A stretch of 26,901 nucleotides of DNA from DATNPH01 sp036703315 (lineage in GTDB: Bacteria; Cyanobacteriota; Cyanobacteriia; Cyanobacteriales; Coleofasciculaceae): assembly GCA_036703315.1 (NCBI GenBank), contig DATNPH010000123.1, forward strand, positions 1 through 26,901, written 5' to 3'. Below the pieces are notes generated by a model, which saw only the letters and a list, made by a program, of their open reading frames with translations, had not been told where the DNA came from and searched no databases. Shown here in pieces: positions 1 through 8,472 of this stretch. The position numbers and the translations under genes are program-made. Positions within the stretch are counted from its first letter, which is position 1; the number at the start of each line of letters is the position of its first letter.

Positions 1-1026
1 CCCTTGGGCGTAGAAAATCCCCGTAGGTAGCCGCAAAATCGTATGCAGGTTGCACTTATCCATCAAGTCAGCGCGGATATTGCGCCCCTGCCCATCTTCA
101 AACAACACATTATCCGGTAACACCACCGCCGCCCGTCCTTCCGGTAGCAGACTGCGATAAACGTGCTGCAAAAACACCAACTGCTTGTTCGAGGTGGGAA
201 AAGTAAAATCATCCCGCGTCGGACTGCCACCCCCTTTCTTCGTACCAAAAGGCGGATTCGTCAAAATCACCTTAGCCTTCCCCAACCGCTGCCCATCCGG
301 TGAGAGAGTATCCCCCAACGTCACCTCCCCCTCAATTCCGTGCAGCATCATATTCATCAACAACAAGCGGTGGGCATCCTGCACCAACTCCATGCCATAA
401 AACGCCTGCTGCCGTTGAAACACCTGGTCAGCTTCCGAGAGGGTAAACAAGTCATCGGTGCGCTGTTTAATATAGCGGTCAGCCGCAATCAAAAACCCTC
501 CGGTTCCCGCTGCTGGGTCTTGTATCAGTTCCCCCGCTTGCGGTTTAATCAACGACACCATGCAGTCAATCAGCGGACGCGGCGTAAAATACTGCCCTGC
601 CCCGGACTTCTTCTCGCTGGCATTCTTTTGTAATAGCCCTTCATAGAGGTCGCCTAACCCTTCCTCTTTGGCAGAATACCAGTCCAACTTATCAATACTT
701 TCGACCAGCTTACTTAAAATGCGCGGTTGTTTCAGCGCCGTTTGAGCATTAGCAAAAATCGCCTGCACCCGTAGCGATGAAGCTTTTGACCCCAATTCCA
801 GCAGCAGAGAGCGGTAGAATGTCAATTGTTCTATCCCCTCTTTCGCCGTCAAATCTGCCCAGCGCATCCCTTCGGGCAATTGGTCTTCCACCCCCGTCTC
901 CTGCGCCATCTTGAGAAACAGCAGGTAAGTCAGTTCGGTGACGTATTGCAGGTAAGTAATGCCATCATCCCGCAGGACGTGGCACAGGTTCCAGAGTTTT
1001 TGGACAATATCAGTTGTTGCGGTCAT
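1..1026 (-). CDS. hsdM: Type I restriction-modification DNA methyltransferase subunit HsdM (3' end outside window)
   Basis: Modification subunit of a type I restriction system; it transfers a methyl group from SAM to adenine N6 in the recognition sequence set by HsdS. The frame is open from ATG at 1026 to the window edge, 342 codons. Visible features are the N-terminal helical HsdM domain (residues about 1-130, beginning MTATTDIVQKLWNLCHVLRD), the SAM-binding motif DPAAGTGG at residues 170-177 and the catalytic NPPF at 257-260. The fragment ends in TGIFYAQG, a conserved region of the family, so roughly the last third is missing. It is the last gene in the window of a minus-strand operon with hsdR and two cargo genes. 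hsdS is not in the window and is inferred to lie further left. Family assignment is very secure; the start is supported by the N-terminal match. Confidence 0.95.
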   Translation of the reverse strand, partial: MTATTDIVQKLWNLCHVLRDDGITYLQYVTELTYLLFLKMAQETGVEDQLPEGMRWADLTAKEGIEQLTFYRSLLLELGSKASSLRVQAIFANAQTALKQPRILSKLVESIDKLDWYSAKEEGLGDLYEGLLQKNASEKKSGAGQYFTPRPLIDCMVSLIKPQAGELIQDPAAGTGGFLIAADRYIKQRTDDLFTLSEADQVFQRQQAFYGMELVQDAHRLLLMNMMLHGIEGEVTLGDTLSPDGQRLGKAKVILTNPPFGTKKGGGSPTRDDFTFPTSNKQLVFLQHVYRSLLPEGRAAVVLPDNVLFEDGQGRNIRADLMDKCNLHTILRLPTGIFYAQG

Positions 1027-1079
1027 CAGCAGCTTATAATTAATTTTACCCAATCAGTTATAATCTATGGTCTGAATAA

Positions 1080-2951
1080 CTACTCAAGTTCAATGTCGAA
1101 GCTGTCAAAAAGGCTTAACTGAGCTAGTCCTAAATCACCTTGTAAGCGTTCTCCTGAATCACCTTGTAAGCGCCAAGTATTTTTCAACACATTCATTAAT
1201 TTTATTTGTCGGTTTTCAATAACGTTGGGATTCCATTCCTGCTCCATTAATACTTGTGTAGTTAGTACAAAAGGTGAAATACCATTACTACCAGTGAAGT
1301 AAACCTGTTTTTTGTATTCAAACTCAAAGTTTTGGGCTTGGCTGTTCTTACTACGAGCGAGAAGAACTAAATTTCCAAGACAATGCAAGTATTTTTTCTC
1401 TCGTTCTTCTTTACTAGGAAATAATTTTTCCCAGTTACTTCCAGGAGGTGGAGATTGGGGTAATACGTGTTCTATGGTAATAATATCGTGATTGTAAGAA
1501 GCTCCGCTCCCAGAAAGCTCAGTATCTAAACGCAGTAAAATATAACGACTAAATTTATTCATTAAATAGAGGTCACCATTGAGTATCTTAATAATTCTAT
1601 TCTGCTCTAGTGAAGTTAGTTGTAGAGGTGAATTCAATTCAAATAACTTAGCCAACTGTTGTTTTTCAATGAGTTCGAGTAGTTGACTATAGCGCTTAAA
1701 ACGTACATTAGCGTTGGTTCCTAGAATCATTAGACCCGCTGCAAGACGTTCTAAATCCGTGAAAAACCGTACTAAGGATGACTCATCTAAATTTGGAATT
1801 CCGAGATAGGCAATAGCTGGTGGTAGCCAATCAAAATGAGTAATTTTATTCAACAATCTAAAAATATATTTGAGTTGGTCTAAAAGTTTATTTGCTTCAT
1901 CGTTAGGTTTCTGGATTTTATAGAAAGCATTAGCATAACGACAAAGAGTATTGTCAATAAAATATTGAGAACTATTATCTGGTTTTATAGCATACTCTCT
2001 TAACTCATCAAGTAGATTTCTATTAGGTTTTACCTTGCGGCGAATTGTGCGAATGTGTGAAAAAAGTTCTTGAAAATTCTTACGTCCTAGCTTTTCTTCA
2101 GCATCTTCCCATTTCTTTGTATATTTGCCTTGTTGTTCTTTATCGATATTTCCGATAATTTCTGCTTTCAATATATCAGTAAGAGAAATATTAAATCCTC
2201 GGTCATTTAAAATAGAAAATATTCGATATGCTGTTTCGAGGTTTGGAGTAGATACTACTACTAAAAAGCATCTCTGAATGATAAACTGAGCTAGACGAAG
2301 TCTTTGAGGTTCAGGAATATTGTTTGAGTAGTCTAGTGAATAGCTCTCTAGTGAATATTCATTAAAATGTTTAGAAATATACGAAAAAAGTACTTCTGAT
2401 TCACCTTGAGTTCCTTGCAAGCGATTTAAAAATAGAAGAGCATTAGCTTTAATCAGCTTTTGACTATCTGATAGCTCAGCATCACTTAAGGTTTTAAGCC
2501 TTTCGATTCCATCTTCATTTTGAATATATGTCTTAAAAAAATCTTCATCACGTTCGCGTAGCTTTAAGCGATATCGATCATAAGTACCATAAAGTAGGTT
2601 CCCTTTCTGGTAAATCAATTTAACTATATCTTCGGCAATTTTATTAGGTATTGATGCACGTAATGCAGCTAGCAAAATAGTTAAGGTAGTAAGCCTTTGT
2701 TGACCATCTACAACTTCTGCATCCCTACTCTTACCTTTTATCAGCACAATACATCCTAAAAAGTAAGGTTCTATATCTTCAATCTTTTTATTCTCATCGC
2801 CCAAAGCACCTAGGAGATCATTGAGTAGTGCTTCAGCTTTCTCAGTATCCCAAGAATAAGGTCGTTGATAACCCGGAATTGTAAATTCAAAGTCATCACT
2901 AAAGATTTTTCCGATTGCGAATTCTTTCCCTTCAATCCTTACTTCACTCAT
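1080..2951 (-). CDS. DUF262 and DUF1524 (GmrSD-like) protein in the type I RM operon
   Basis: A 623-residue protein with both halves of the GmrSD architecture. The N-terminal DUF262 domain (ParB-like fold) shows IPGYQRPYSW at residues 25-34 and VDGQQRLTT at 81-89. The C-terminal DUF1524 nuclease-like domain shows IEHVLPQ near residue 493, followed by the LGNLVLL and SKNS segments typical of the His-Me/HNH-like family. In known members (GmrSD, BrxU, SspE relatives) this pairing couples NTP-dependent sensing to cutting of modified phage DNA. Here the role is inferred from family and position between hsdR and hsdM. An AGAGGA sequence directly precedes the chosen ATG. The gene is visibly AT-richer than hsdR and hsdM, which suggests separate acquisition. 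Some DUF262 proteins are uncharacterised, so anti-phage function is likely but unproven. Confidence 0.88.
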   Translation of the reverse strand: MSEVRIEGKEFAIGKIFSDDFEFTIPGYQRPYSWDTEKAEALLNDLLGALGDENKKIEDIEPYFLGCIVLIKGKSRDAEVVDGQQRLTTLTILLAALRASIPNKIAEDIVKLIYQKGNLLYGTYDRYRLKLRERDEDFFKTYIQNEDGIERLKTLSDAELSDSQKLIKANALLFLNRLQGTQGESEVLFSYISKHFNEYSLESYSLDYSNNIPEPQRLRLAQFIIQRCFLVVVSTPNLETAYRIFSILNDRGFNISLTDILKAEIIGNIDKEQQGKYTKKWEDAEEKLGRKNFQELFSHIRTIRRKVKPNRNLLDELREYAIKPDNSSQYFIDNTLCRYANAFYKIQKPNDEANKLLDQLKYIFRLLNKITHFDWLPPAIAYLGIPNLDESSLVRFFTDLERLAAGLMILGTNANVRFKRYSQLLELIEKQQLAKLFELNSPLQLTSLEQNRIIKILNGDLYLMNKFSRYILLRLDTELSGSGASYNHDIITIEHVLPQSPPPGSNWEKLFPSKEEREKKYLHCLGNLVLLARSKNSQAQNFEFEYKKQVYFTGSNGISPFVLTTQVLMEQEWNPNVIENRQIKLMNVLKNTWRLQGDSGERLQGDLGLAQLSLFDSFDIELE

Positions 2952-3062
2952 TCCTCTATTCTCATCAATTTTTGAACAATATCAATCGTTGTCTTCACTA
3001 TTATTTTTGTCTATGAATCGCTCTAGTTTAATCTCTGGGAAATCTATCAAAATCGAGAGAAT

Positions 3063-3584
3063 TTAGCTAAAGAGATTAATAGCTCTTTCTATACGCTGTT
3101 TCACAACATCAGACAATTCTCGGGGAAGCGCCAAATTCAATTCAAAGCAAGCACCTTCTCTACTTTCTTGAAGTCCTCTCAGAAGCCCATATAAATGATG
3201 TGCATACGCCCAATCATCGTAAATAAACTTGGCTTCGTTTATTTTTGTTTCAGCTCTATCTAGTTGTTGCCAAGATAGGTTGAGCAAAGCACTTCGACAA
3301 AGAGACTCGTAGTTTGCTGTTTTGTCTTTAAACTTCCAAGAATGCCAGTCTCCTAAATCTCTAGCAAAGCAAGCTAGTGGTGGATTGGAATCTCTTATAG
3401 ACTTAATGCCAGCGGCAAATAATTTATGCTGCAAATTTCCTGATTTAAGGGTTTCTATTAAAATGTCCAGACTTATATCAGCAATATTAATTGCCTTTTT
3501 CAGGGACTGCCATTCCTTACTTAAATTTGGTTGCTTCCGAATTTCATCTAGAACTAGAATATAAAATTTCTCAGATAAAACCAT
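3063..3584 (-). CDS. Uncharacterised 173-aa helical protein between hsdR and the DUF262 gene
   Basis: I do not recognise this family. The 173-residue product has no signal peptide or membrane segment. It appears mostly alpha-helical with possible TPR-like helix pairs, for example LSWQQLDRAETKINEAKFIY followed by a second pair containing YAHHLYGLLRGLQES at about residues 130-145. It lies 60 nt downstream of the hsdR stop and 111 nt upstream of the DUF262 start, all in the same direction, so co-transcription is likely. Its AT-rich composition matches the DUF262 gene and not hsdR, which suggests the two arrived together. A plausible but unproven role is a partner or regulator of the DUF262 protein. 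Coding status is supported by length, position and lack of a competing frame. Confidence 0.65.
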   Translation of the reverse strand: MVLSEKFYILVLDEIRKQPNLSKEWQSLKKAINIADISLDILIETLKSGNLQHKLFAAGIKSIRDSNPPLACFARDLGDWHSWKFKDKTANYESLCRSALLNLSWQQLDRAETKINEAKFIYDDWAYAHHLYGLLRGLQESREGACFELNLALPRELSDVVKQRIERAINLFS

Positions 3585-3644
3585 ACATTAAACAAAATGG
3601 GTAAAATTAAATGAAATAGATGATATTACTTCTCTAGGTGGTCA

Positions 3645-6600
3645 TTAACTAACATCTTGCCAAAGTGCTTCGTTAATATCCACCAGAATCGCTTCTAACC
3701 GCCCATCAAACGCCTTATTAAGACGCTCAAATCCCCCACCTTGAGTCTTGAATGCTCCCCGTTCAAAAGCATCCCGGTCTACGATAACCTCTGTCTTCAA
3801 CTGCTGACCAATCCGCTCCAACCACTTGCGCTGCGGTGCACTCCAAGCGCGACTTGCCAAGATTTTCTTCATCGCCTTATGCACGCGATCGCCATAAGGC
3901 ACCAACGCATCTCCCAACGCCGCCTGCCGGACAAACCCGATAATCGAAGCGGCAATATCCTCATTCGTCATCTCCCGCCACGCCACTTGCAGGTTAGTTT
4001 CCGAGAACCCCGCCGCATCCAACAACAAACGCAGTTCCTTGAGTTGCGCCCTCGTCAAGTCACGAGGTCGTTGAGTCACCACCAGCAGCGCCGGAATTTT
4101 ATTCAAATTCTCCCGCAAGAAGGCACTAAAGCCCTCCAAATAGTCCTGCGGTCGTTCGGCATCCCCATACCCTCGTTCCACACTTCTCAACACATCCTGA
4201 TGGCGAGAAATGAGAACCGCTTGCATCCCCCCATCACGTCGGTCTAACATTTGGGCAATTTCTCTCCTCTCCCGTAACCACTGCGCCGCCTCACTGGGGC
4301 TAGATTCGCGCAAATGGTTTACCACGTCCTCAACAGGCATTCCCGCCAGCGTTTCAATTGCCTCTTTGTTATCATCGGAGAGCGATCGCTTTTTGCGCTG
4401 CAACTTTGCCAATAGCTCATCAATAATACTTGCGATCGCCGCAGACTCTTGCACCGTCCCCAACTCATCAACCAACTGACTAAACGAAATATTCGGCTGT
4501 TTAACCACAGGTTTCATTTCCGACACCGGGGAAATAGCGCTGTAGAGATTTACCGCATCAAAAACCCGAAACACCTCTTTACCAATCGCATCACACAGAC
4601 GAGTTGCCCGTCCTATCATTTGGTCATACAATATCCGGGAATTCACCCGCCGAATAAACACTAAATTGCAGATTTCTGGAACATCAATCCCCGTCGTCAA
4701 CAAATCTACCGTCACCGCAATCTTAGGATTAGCCTCATTTTTAAAGCGACGAATCAACTGCAATGGTTTATCAGCATTCCCCGTAATCTTCAACACCGCG
4801 TCATCCTCGACGCTACCATATTGCTTTTCTAAGGCAAGTTTCAGTTGGTCAACCACCATATCGGCATGATCTGTATTAACGCAAAAAATCAGCGTTTTCC
4901 CTGGTAACGTCGGGTCAATATTTGCCGCCAAAGACTCGCAAACCACACGGTTAAAGTCTGGAACCACCACCTGCCGATTAAACTGCTCAACCTCAAACCG
5001 CACGGTATCCGGCGCGTGAACTAAATCCAACTGCCCTGTTTTGGGGTCAAAAAACTCCATCTGGTCGCCTGGGTTCCAGACAATACCATCTTCAGAAAGC
5101 GCTGTCTTAATCCCATAAGGCGGTTCGTGGTCAATCAACCAACCATCAATCACCGCTTCCGGATAACTGTAAGTGTAAACAGGTTCCCCAAAGATTTGCG
5201 TCGTGTGCAGCGCTGGAGTTGCCGTCAGCCCGATTTTCACCGCATCAAAGTAATCCAACACCCGCCGATACTTGGAGATGTAATCGTTGAAGTCCCGGAA
5301 CGTCAATTCCGTCTCACTCAACTCCTGGTCAAGCAAATACCCCCGATGGCACTCATCCACCACAATGCAGTCATACTGGTCAACGGTTGGGATAGCTGTT
5401 TCATCCGAGGGGTAAAGCAGGCGTTTGACAAAGCTTTGCACCGTAGCGATATGAACTTTAGTATCGCTCTCAACCTCCCGTCCCAATTCCTTAATCTCAA
5501 AAATATCGGAAAATGTCTGAAGACTCTCCATGCGGGTATCTTTAAACGCATTCGCCGCCTGTTCCCCCAGTGCCGTGCGGTCTACCAAAAACAACACCCG
5601 ACGAAACCGCTTAGTCTTCAACAGCCGATAAACCAAGGCAATGCAGGTTTTGGTTTTCCCGGTTCCCGTCGCCATCGCCACCAGCAGGTTCCGCTTATCT
5701 TCAGCAAGTGCTGCCTCAACCTTCTGAATTGCCTTTTTCTGATACTCCCTGAGCGTGAAATTGTAGTTAAACTCTTCTTGAGCCAGCTTCCGATGCGCTT
5801 CCTCCACATCCTGACTCAGCAGATCCACTAACCCTTCAGGAGAGTACCAACTCATTAGGGGACGGCGCAAGTTTTCCGGACGGCGTAAGTCACAAAACCA
5901 AATCCCGCTTTTCGTCCGCAATTGCGCTAAAAACTCCCTGCCATTCGTCGCAAACACAAACGGCACTTTAAATTCATCCCAAGGACTGCCACTCGGTAAA
6001 GTTTCATCTCCCTTGATTTGATAGCCCCGACTGTAGCGCTTCGCCTGGTCAATTGCTCCCGAAACGTCTTTACTCTTGCGCTTGGCTTCTACCACCGCCA
6101 CAACCTGCAACCCCACAAACAACGCATAGTCAGCGCGTCCGTCTGCTGTGGGATATTCTGCGATCGCCAAATTTCTCCCTTTTTGCGGACAAGTCCCGTT
6201 AGCATAGGTAAGCTGTTCGGAGTCTACCTCCCAACCTGCCGCCCTCAATTGAGCATCTATTAAGCGGCGTGTCTCTGCCTCATCTAAAACGACTTCCTTC
6301 TCCGCCTGCTGTGCTTGGCGAATGGTTTGTTGCAAAACTTCAGCGGATTGACTAACAGCACTTGCTTGCAGTTGAGTCAGATGGTTCAAGGCTTCTTTGG
6401 CTTCTGCTTCAGCGTCTTGCAGCAACTGTTCGGCTAACTGCCTGAGTTCGGTTTCCTCTGCTGCTTTCGCTAACGCCATTTCCACTGCCGTTCGGCTTTC
6501 ATTGGCTTCCTGCCGTAGCCGTTCTAACTCCTGCCTGAGTGCCTGGGTTTCCTTCACCGGGTCAGGTGGTGGAATAAACGCTCCCGCTTTAAAGTTTGTA

Positions 6601-7001
6601 GCCCGACCAAAACTCTTGTGAAACCAGATACCCAGTTCACGGGCAAACTTCAGGTTACTTAATGCTGCGCGATGGTCGCCGGATAGGGCGTGGTTGGCAT
6701 CATTCCCTGCACGACGCAACTCATGGAAAAGTTGATTAATCCGACCCGGTAAATAGCCCTTATCCTGTAAGCGGTTAAGTAACTCAATCTGGGATTCATC
6801 GGCTTTATTAGTGCCGTAAAGACCAACATTGGCTGCCACTAACTGCGCCAAGACTTCCCCAAACTGACGCAGTTTCATCAAACAGGTTACGGGGTCAGGA
6901 GCAAAATACTGCTCCGCCAGCGTCCCCAAGCTTACTAACAGTGGTTCGTGAACCTTTAGGAAGGCAAAGTTGGGTGAATTGAGCGTGTTGTCCTGTGACA
7001 T
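3645..7001 (-). CDS. hsdR: Type I restriction endonuclease/translocase subunit HsdR
   Basis: Restriction and translocation subunit of a type I system. The 1118-residue protein begins with an alpha-helical region that resembles a DUF4145-like domain. A long Glu/Gln-rich coiled coil follows at about residues 150-235. The PD-(D/E)XK nuclease core includes ADYALFVGLQVVAVVEAKR, with the E-A-K at 305-307. The SF2 helicase motor has Walker A ATGTGKT at 444-450, DECH at 549-552, GLTATPA, and the motif VI region IGRATRLCD. The C-terminal part resembles the EcoEI R domain that contacts the methylase complex. All key residues are present and the length is normal, so the gene looks intact. It is the first gene of the minus-strand operon; the chosen ATG has only a weak ribosome site (TAGG). 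Function without the unseen HsdS cannot be judged. Confidence 0.95.
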   Translation of the reverse strand: MSQDNTLNSPNFAFLKVHEPLLVSLGTLAEQYFAPDPVTCLMKLRQFGEVLAQLVAANVGLYGTNKADESQIELLNRLQDKGYLPGRINQLFHELRRAGNDANHALSGDHRAALSNLKFARELGIWFHKSFGRATNFKAGAFIPPPDPVKETQALRQELERLRQEANESRTAVEMALAKAAEETELRQLAEQLLQDAEAEAKEALNHLTQLQASAVSQSAEVLQQTIRQAQQAEKEVVLDEAETRRLIDAQLRAAGWEVDSEQLTYANGTCPQKGRNLAIAEYPTADGRADYALFVGLQVVAVVEAKRKSKDVSGAIDQAKRYSRGYQIKGDETLPSGSPWDEFKVPFVFATNGREFLAQLRTKSGIWFCDLRRPENLRRPLMSWYSPEGLVDLLSQDVEEAHRKLAQEEFNYNFTLREYQKKAIQKVEAALAEDKRNLLVAMATGTGKTKTCIALVYRLLKTKRFRRVLFLVDRTALGEQAANAFKDTRMESLQTFSDIFEIKELGREVESDTKVHIATVQSFVKRLLYPSDETAIPTVDQYDCIVVDECHRGYLLDQELSETELTFRDFNDYISKYRRVLDYFDAVKIGLTATPALHTTQIFGEPVYTYSYPEAVIDGWLIDHEPPYGIKTALSEDGIVWNPGDQMEFFDPKTGQLDLVHAPDTVRFEVEQFNRQVVVPDFNRVVCESLAANIDPTLPGKTLIFCVNTDHADMVVDQLKLALEKQYGSVEDDAVLKITGNADKPLQLIRRFKNEANPKIAVTVDLLTTGIDVPEICNLVFIRRVNSRILYDQMIGRATRLCDAIGKEVFRVFDAVNLYSAISPVSEMKPVVKQPNISFSQLVDELGTVQESAAIASIIDELLAKLQRKKRSLSDDNKEAIETLAGMPVEDVVNHLRESSPSEAAQWLRERREIAQMLDRRDGGMQAVLISRHQDVLRSVERGYGDAERPQDYLEGFSAFLRENLNKIPALLVVTQRPRDLTRAQLKELRLLLDAAGFSETNLQVAWREMTNEDIAASIIGFVRQAALGDALVPYGDRVHKAMKKILASRAWSAPQRKWLERIGQQLKTEVIVDRDAFERGAFKTQGGGFERLNKAFDGRLEAILVDINEALWQDVS

Positions 7002-7013
7002 GACCTAGTCTTT

Positions 7014-7340
7014 GTAGAGGACTGTTTTTCAGACTCAAGGCTGAGAGATGAAGGGAAAAGATTACACTCACAAGTACGCTCTCAACGAGAAGTTCAGCCA
7101 TTTTTTGTATCGCAATGGGAGTGCTTCTGGAAGTTGTCTCCATCGAGCCTAACCAAACCTGCACTGTATCGCACAGGGTAAATTTACGGATTTTCAATCC
7201 GCATAATGACTGAACCAAAATTTTTCTCTGGGGAAACGGTGTCTCAATGAGGCTCTCAACTGTAAAGGCGTAGTTGCCTTGATGAATTGGGCGGTGAATG
7301 TGGCGACGGGGACTCAACTTATCTTTTTGGTACAGCAATG
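7014..7340. other. Upstream region of hsdR without a supportable gene
   Basis: This stretch should contain the promoter of the minus-strand restriction operon, but I cannot place clear -35 and -10 boxes. A minus-strand frame is open across 7338-6895, but it runs into hsdR in another frame and its product resembles nothing I know, so it is not called. No repeats or hairpins stand out. Confidence 0.4.
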
Positions 7341-7354
7341 TTTATGATTAATCC

Positions 7355-7556
7355 TTGACTCACTCAAGGCGGTATTAGACCAATTGAACCGCCAGGTCAA
7401 CAGTGAGCCATGAAACTATAAAGTCCATAGACAATTGGCTGAATCTTTTGAGCTAAATGGCTAATGGACTTTCCTAGTGAGACAGGAAAAAATTCCCTAT
7501 AAAGTAAATTTCGTTAATGCTCTCTCCTGTGCTCCAGAGGGGAGCAATTTTTTTAC
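7355..7556 (+). ncRNA. Candidate structured RNA ending at an intrinsic terminator
   Basis: There is no convincing open frame here, but several hairpins lie in series on the plus strand. A long imperfect stem spans 7422-7470 (outer arms AGTCCAT and ATGGACT). A second stem-loop spans 7470-7489 (TTTCCT, 8-nt loop, AGGAAA). A terminator hairpin follows at 7531-7545 with a T run. TTGACT at 7355-7360 could be a -35 box but has no well-spaced -10. This could be a small RNA or the leader or tail of an unannotated transcript. The assignment is inferred from structure alone and matches no family I recognise. Confidence 0.35.
7531..7556 (+). terminator. Rho-independent terminator
   Basis: The 5-bp stem GCTCC/GGAGC (7531-7535 and 7541-7545) with a 5-nt loop is followed by AATTTTTTTA. 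It points along the plus strand, although no plus-strand gene precedes it, which is why a small RNA is suspected upstream. Confidence 0.65.
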
Positions 7557-7629
7557 TATCTCACAAAACCCAGATCTCAAAGGATGGGCCAAGGTGGTTG
7601 AGTGAGGGCGATCGCATGTCTCAGTTTCG

Positions 7630-7650
7630 AGTGTCTAATGGTTAGACACT
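7630..7650. repeat. Perfect inverted repeat
   Basis: AGTGTCTAA and TTAGACACT form a perfect 9-bp stem around the 3-nt loop TGG. It is followed at 7662-7679 by a second stem, CCCTGG/CCAGGG. Neither has a T tract. They may be an operator, part of a structured RNA, or a dispersed palindromic repeat; the sequence does not decide between these. Confidence 0.6.
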
Positions 7651-7740
7651 TGAAAAACGACCCCTGGTTTCTGCCAGGGATTTTGGGGTTATTGGGAGGC
7701 GATCGCCTCTATTGAGGGGAATTTATAGCACCGATCACAC

Positions 7741-7960
7741 CGATTGATAGTTATGAGCCACTTTCTTTTCAATCGTTAAACAGACTTTAGCTATCGCTCG
7801 AAACTTTTGAGGCTCGAAAGGCAAGCGTTGATGGATGCGCTAGCGAAGCATGCCAACGACAAGCTGATTCTTCCTGACCAGGGTTCAAGCCTCTTGAAAA
7901 GGAAGCTAAGTAGATGCACCCTGATGACAAAGCTTCGCCTCACGGTGAGGCTTTTTATTT
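7741..7960 (+). ncRNA. Candidate small structured RNA with terminator
   Basis: A dense series of plus-strand stems ends at a strong terminator. A 7-bp stem pairs 7741-7747 with 7769-7775. A stem pairs 7826-7830 with 7854-7858 and encloses a second helix (7835-7838 with 7848-7851) capped by the palindrome CGCTAGCG. A stem CTTCCT/AGGAAG pairs 7870-7875 with 7900-7905 and encloses TTCAAG-CCT-CTTGAA (7884-7898). The terminator lies at 7937-7956. The weak overlapping frame runs straight through the terminator, which argues against coding. I recognise no known family (not SRP, 6S or tRNA). Whether it is an independent small RNA or a riboregulator is unknown. Confidence 0.45.
7937..7956 (+). terminator. 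Rho-independent terminator
   Basis: GCCTCA-CGG-TGAGGC forms a 6-bp GC-rich stem with a 3-nt loop, followed by TTTTTATTTTT. This is a textbook intrinsic terminator on the plus strand and ends the structured candidate RNA at 7741-7960. Confidence 0.85.
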
Positions 7961-8340
7961 TTCAGCGTCTTTTTCTTTTTCATCCACAGCTTAAACCCAG
8001 CAACTCCTCAATAACAGCATTAGGTGAGAGGAAGCTCTCGCCCAAACTTTAGCTCCCGTCTCTACTTGAGCTAACGAGGCAGGGGGAAGTAGCAATCAGC
8101 ACTCTAAAATCCTGACGATTGCCAGTCCAAATACTGAGGTCGAGTATGGATCTGTTTACTGCCAGCAAGGAAAATCCATCTGGATTGAGTCTTGCTTTTT
8201 ACAAGTCTCTATGAAAAGATAACTTCTACGTAAGATACTATATCCCTATCGATTTTATGTAGATTAGTTAAACAAATTCTCAACGACTCAACTCAGTATG
8301 TTCACTACATGCTGCTCCTGGGTGAAATGGAATCTGGGTC
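7961..8340. other. Non-coding stretch between the terminator and the dioxygenase region
   Basis: I see no gene, repeat or strong hairpin here. It probably carries the promoter of the plus-strand dioxygenase, but no confident -35/-10 pair or regulator site could be assigned. Confidence 0.4.
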
Positions 8341-8397
8341 ATGCCTATCAAAACCGTTGGTATTCTCAGCCCAGGCGACATGGGGCAGGCGATCGCA
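8341..8397 (+). pseudogene. Relic of the N-terminus of a Rossmann-fold NAD(P)-dependent dehydrogenase
   Basis: Nineteen codons read MPIKTVGILSPGDMGQAIA, which fits the start of 6-phosphogluconate dehydrogenase-like/beta-hydroxyacid dehydrogenases, with the dinucleotide-binding pattern GxxxxGxxGxxxA. Similarity ends at the HIP1 site 8389-8396, after which the frame reads unrelated residues into the dioxygenase gene. The frame is continuous with the dioxygenase, so an automatic caller would wrongly extend that gene to 8341. I infer that a recombination or deletion near the HIP1 octamer removed the rest of the dehydrogenase. The relic is short, so the family call is moderate. Confidence 0.5.
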
Positions 8398-8472
8398 CCC
8401 GCCTATTTACCGAAGTGGCTGCAACACTCTCTAACGAGGGAACGTAGGACTATTCCATTGGAGACACAAACA

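Noticed and set aside
5127..5831. 234-aa plus-strand open frame
   Set aside because: It lies wholly antisense to the helicase core of hsdR, whose motifs are intact; the antisense product has no recognisable features.
6895..7338. 147-aa minus-strand open frame upstream of hsdR
   Set aside because: It overlaps the hsdR start region in another frame by over 100 bases, has no recognisable motif and no convincing ribosome site.
7876..7895. tRNA-like GGTTCAAGCC (T-arm resemblance)
   Set aside because: No acceptor stem, D-arm or anticodon arm can be folded around it; it belongs to the TTCAAG/CTTGAA hairpin instead.
7915..7950. CTGATGA resembling a hammerhead ribozyme core
   Set aside because: The required GAAA segment after stem II is absent in the right place.
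7807..8052. 81-aa plus-strand open frame
   Set aside because: It reads through a strong intrinsic terminator and several RNA stems; the product is low quality and unlike any known family.
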